Part shown: piece after piece, positions 7,030-8,748 of the stretch
Layout: each line of letters starts with the position of its first letter
Position numbering within the stretch: position 1 is the stretch's first letter
Source of the DNA: Planctomycetota bacterium
Lineage (GTDB): Bacteria; Planctomycetota; UBA1135
Assembly (NCBI GenBank): GCA_022447335.1
Contig: JAKVCF010000095.1
Location: 1-8,748 of the forward strand
Length of the DNA: 8,748 nucleotides
Reading direction: 5' to 3'
The notes under the pieces: model-generated
What the model was told of the DNA's origin: nothing
Databases searched by the model: none
The model's input: the letters and a program-made list of their open reading frames with translations, nothing else
Translations under genes and position numbers: made by a program

Positions 7030-7735
7030 GCTTCGTGTGAAGACCGGCGTCCTTGTGCACGGCTGCCATCTTGAAGCCTATGACTGGCGCGGGATCGTTT
7101 GGGGATACCCTAATGCCGGCGATCTTGGCCGTGCCCCCAAAGGTGTGTTGGTCGCGCACCAAGAGCAGGCCGAGATGATTGTGTTTGGCACCGGCGCCTC
7201 TGAGCGAGTGGTGGATCGCGGCGGAGAGCGAATTCCGATGAAGGAGGGCGAGTACACGCTCGATTACCTACTACGCCACTTCGATGAGCTTAGTGAGTTC
7301 CCAGCGTTTTCTAAGCTTGACCTTCCCGCATTGCGTATGCAGATTGAAGAGACTGCGCATGCCGAGGTTTGCTCACAGAACACGCGCGAGGAAGTGGCTG
7401 AAGCCGCGGAACTTTTCTTGGCGAGTGGCGTCGAGCGCATGATCCTAGTGTCGAGTCCGACACATATTTCGCGTTGCGTACGCGACGCGTACACGGCATT
7501 GGAACGCAGGCGCTTTGCTAAGTTGCGTCATCAGCTCTTCGCTACGCCGAGCGACTCTAGCTATCTAGGGTCACGCGCTGAAGATGTGGTCATCTTTGAG
7601 CCCCCGCATCGTTCCGATCGTCATTCGGCGCCAATCCATATCAATGTTTCGCGCATTTTGCGCATTCCGCCGGCAGAGCTGGGTGGCTTCCTGAAGCGAC
7701 TTGATCGCATGTTGCAAGAAGAGTTTCGGGTCTAA
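7028..7735 (+). CDS. YdcF/SanA (DUF218)-like protein without a membrane anchor
   Basis: The best match I can make to this 235-residue product is the YdcF/SanA/ElyC superfamily, a nucleotide-binding-like fold of uncertain function. The core is CSQNTREEVAEAAELF at 115-130, corresponding to the family's SxNTxEN motif, then a strand ILVSSPTHISRCV at 139-151 with the conserved histidine and arginine (H146, R149). The first strand, TGVLVHGC, and IVFGTGAS at 51-58 fit the family's opening strands. Unlike SanA or ElyC it has no membrane segment or signal peptide, so it is probably cytoplasmic. A long insert between residues 60 and 110 is not explained. The start is uncertain: the ATG at 7028 lies in a promoter box, and GTG at 7037 (reading MKTGVLVHG) may be the true start. 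The thioesterase follows after nine bases, so the two are likely one operon. Confidence 0.68.
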   Translation: MLRVKTGVLVHGCHLEAYDWRGIVWGYPNAGDLGRAPKGVLVAHQEQAEMIVFGTGASERVVDRGGERIPMKEGEYTLDYLLRHFDELSEFPAFSKLDLPALRMQIEETAHAEVCSQNTREEVAEAAELFLASGVERMILVSSPTHISRCVRDAYTALERRRFAKLRHQLFATPSDSSYLGSRAEDVVIFEPPHRSDRHSAPIHINVSRILRIPPAELGGFLKRLDRMLQEEFRV

Positions 7736-7744
7736 GAGAGGGCA

Positions 7745-8317
7745 ATGTATCCATATTTACGACTCGCCAAACTATTGTTGGTCGCGCGGTTTCGCTCTCG
7801 GCTGCGTTTGGCCGATCGCAGCGATTTGTCTATGCGGGTGTGGCCAGGCGACCTCGACGCTTATCCCGAGCAGAACAACGGGCGTCATCTCACCTTGATG
7901 GATCTGGGGCGTTACGACTTTGCAGTGCGCTGTGGCCTGTATCAGGTCGCCCGCGAGCGGAGGTGGGCCTTCGTGGTGGCCGGAGCAAGCGCACGATTCC
8001 GCCATCGTCTACGCCCATTTCAGCGCTACATCCTTTCTAGCAAGATGCTTGGGCACGATGGCCGCTTCTTCTACTTTCATCAGTTCACTGTGTCCGGCGG
8101 GGTTGGTGGCAAACCTCGCTTGACGCACTCTTCAGCTCTTGTGCGAGGCGCATTAGCCCGACCCGATGGGCTAGTTCCGATCGCGGAAATTGCCGAAGCA
8201 CTTGGCGCAGAAGGGTGGGACCTACCCCTGCCTGAGTGGGCCCAGGCTTGGGCCAGCGTTGAGAATTTGCGCCCCTGGCCCCCTCATGAGCACGAATGGC
8301 CCGGGCCTAAGCTGTGA
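7745..8317 (+). CDS. Hotdog-fold acyl-CoA thioesterase, THEM6-like
   Basis: The 190-residue protein belongs to the 4HBT-type thioesterase superfamily, which hydrolyses acyl-CoA thioesters, and resembles the THEM6-like group. Residues 30-60 hold the signature: MRVWPGDLDAYPEQNNGRH, then LTLMDLGRYDF, with D36, D38, N44 and N45 in place. The usual HMNN is EQNN here (E42, Q43). FRHRLRPFQRYILSSKMLG at about 85-103 and the strand RFFYFHQFTV at 107-116 match the rest of the fold. The N-terminus, LRLAKLLLVARFRSRL, is amphipathic and may lie on the membrane. GAGAGGG directly after the upstream stop serves as a close ribosome site. The acyl substrate cannot be predicted. The gene ends in TGA and the RRM gene that follows has its own promoter. 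Confidence 0.85.
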   Translation: MYPYLRLAKLLLVARFRSRLRLADRSDLSMRVWPGDLDAYPEQNNGRHLTLMDLGRYDFAVRCGLYQVARERRWAFVVAGASARFRHRLRPFQRYILSSKMLGHDGRFFYFHQFTVSGGVGGKPRLTHSSALVRGALARPDGLVPIAEIAEALGAEGWDLPLPEWAQAWASVENLRPWPPHEHEWPGPKL

Positions 8318-8392
8318 ATCCGAGGGAATCATCGAATCGTAGGCGCCCCTGACGCCGCTATGTACGCAGAAGGGGTCGAGCGCCTATGCCCC

Positions 8393-8420
8393 TTGTGGGA
8401 ATGGCTGACGGCGCTAGAAT
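8393..8420 (+). promoter_or_regulatory. Probable sigma70 promoter of the RRM gene
   Basis: TTGTGG (8393-8398) and TAGAAT (8415-8420) are separated by 16 bases, a good match to the housekeeping sigma70 pattern and the best in the window. Transcription would begin near 8427 and give a leader of about 56-60 bases, the longest predicted here. Confidence 0.6.
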
Positions 8421-8436
8421 TCGCAGGGCTCAGCCG

Positions 8437-8468
8437 CCGCAACCTGCCTTTGGGGTGCCGCAGGTCGG
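8437..8468 (+). promoter_or_regulatory. Leader stem-loop next to the ribosome site of the RRM gene
   Basis: ACCTGC (8442-8447) pairs perfectly with GCAGGT (8460-8465) around a 12-base loop. CCG (8437-8439) pairs with CGG (8466-8468) after a two-base bulge, giving nine pairs in all. The 3' arm overlaps the first two bases of GGAG (8467-8470), the only Shine-Dalgarno-like sequence, so folding could limit ribosome access. There is no T tract after it, so it is not a terminator. Confidence 0.4.
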
Positions 8469-8485
8469 AGTCAAATTTGAACATG

Positions 8486-8748
8486 ATGAACATTTACGTT
8501 GGGAACCTCCCTTGGTCGCTGACCGACTAGGAACTGGAGGACCTTTTCGCCGAGTACGGGACTGTTTCGCGCGCCCGGCACATGACCGATCGCGAGACTG
8601 GTCGACCCCGTGGCTTCGGATTCGTGGAGATGGAATCTCGCGATGAAGGTGAAAAGGCCATTGAAAACCTGAACGGCGTCGAGGTAGATGGCCGCGAGCT
8701 CAAGATCAACGAAGCGCGCCCGCGTGAAGAGCGGCCTCGCGGCGGTGG
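8486..8748 (+). pseudogene. Single-RRM RNA-binding protein interrupted by an in-frame amber codon, cut by window end
   Basis: Reading from ATG 8486, the frame gives MNIYVGNLPWSLTD, then TAG at 8528-8530, then ELEDLFAEYG and an otherwise perfect RRM domain to the window edge. RNP2 is IYVGNL (residues 3-8) and RNP1 is RGFGFVEM (42-49). NGVEVDGRELKINEAR follows, and the start of an arginine- and glycine-rich tail is visible. Such small proteins bind single-stranded RNA and are often cold- or stress-related. The amber replaces a residue in the first helix where glutamate, glutamine or aspartate is usual, and one C-to-T change from CAG would explain it. No other damage or frameshift is seen, so this is a very recent null allele, a sequence error, or a read-through site. 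ATG 8483 is an alternative start, and so is TTG 8477, which lies six bases after GGAG. Restart at ATG 8582 would lack RNP2. Confidence 0.82.

Larger units (their letters stand above)
6945..7031. repeat. Nine-base inverted repeat flanking the divergent intergenic region
   Basis: GCATTCTAG at 6945-6953 is the perfect reverse complement of CTAGAATGC at 7023-7031, with 69 bases between. The match continues as GCTCG at 6955-6959 against CGAGC at 7019-7023 if one or two bases are skipped on the left. Each arm contains a TAGAAT -10 box pointing towards the gene on its side. The symmetry may only reflect two similar promoters, or the arms could bind one regulator. Confidence 0.55.

Noticed and set aside
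8528..8530. Pyrrolysine or another recoded amino acid at the amber codon
   Set aside because: The position is an ordinary acidic or glutamine site in an RRM helix, and TAG ends several other genes here, so recoding is unlikely compared with mutation or error.
8386..8646. Plus-strand frame of 86 codons over the RRM start
   Set aside because: It overlaps the promoter and the RRM domain in a different frame. The RRM frame has clear RNP motifs and this one has none.

Overview
The window looks like ordinary chromosome from a Gram-negative bacterium of moderately high GC. It is most likely a gammaproteobacterium, possibly marine. This rests on family resemblance: class I purE next to purK, a THEM6-like thioesterase, a small single-RRM protein, and sigma70-type TAGAAT boxes. 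No RNA gene, CRISPR array, insertion sequence or phage gene is visible, and no stretch over 300 bases lacks a gene.

Layout. Bases 1-66 may be the tail of a gene running in from the left. A secreted two-module protein of unknown function lies on the minus strand (86-979). Next come purE and purK (1137-2735), which carry out the two-step conversion of AIR to CAIR in purine synthesis. They are followed almost without gaps by two HupE/UreJ-like membrane proteins (2739-3822). The first keeps the histidine-rich motifs of the family and the second has lost them. After a 159-base gap, a GYF-RDD membrane protein (3982-4770) overlaps by one base an exported formylglycine sulfatase fused to a C-terminal DUF6265 domain (4770-6605). 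A Dabb-domain protein (6609-6920, minus strand) converges on the sulfatase with 3 bases between the genes. It diverges from a two-gene unit of a YdcF/DUF218-like protein and a hotdog thioesterase (7028-8317). The window ends inside an RRM RNA-binding protein gene that has a clear promoter but carries an in-frame amber codon after 14 codons.

Regulation. TAGAAT or TACAAT -10 boxes lie close to several starts. Two of them, on opposite strands of the 6921-7027 gap, form an inverted repeat. The box in front of the YdcF-like gene overlaps its first ATG, which suggests the real start is a leaderless GTG nine bases downstream. Shine-Dalgarno sequences are weak or missing before several genes.

I found no convincing new multi-gene system. 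The items most worth checking are the amber-interrupted RRM gene with a leader hairpin next to its ribosome site, the sulfatase-DUF6265 fusion coupled to a GYF-RDD gene, the HupE-type pair behind purEK, and the symmetric divergent promoter region.
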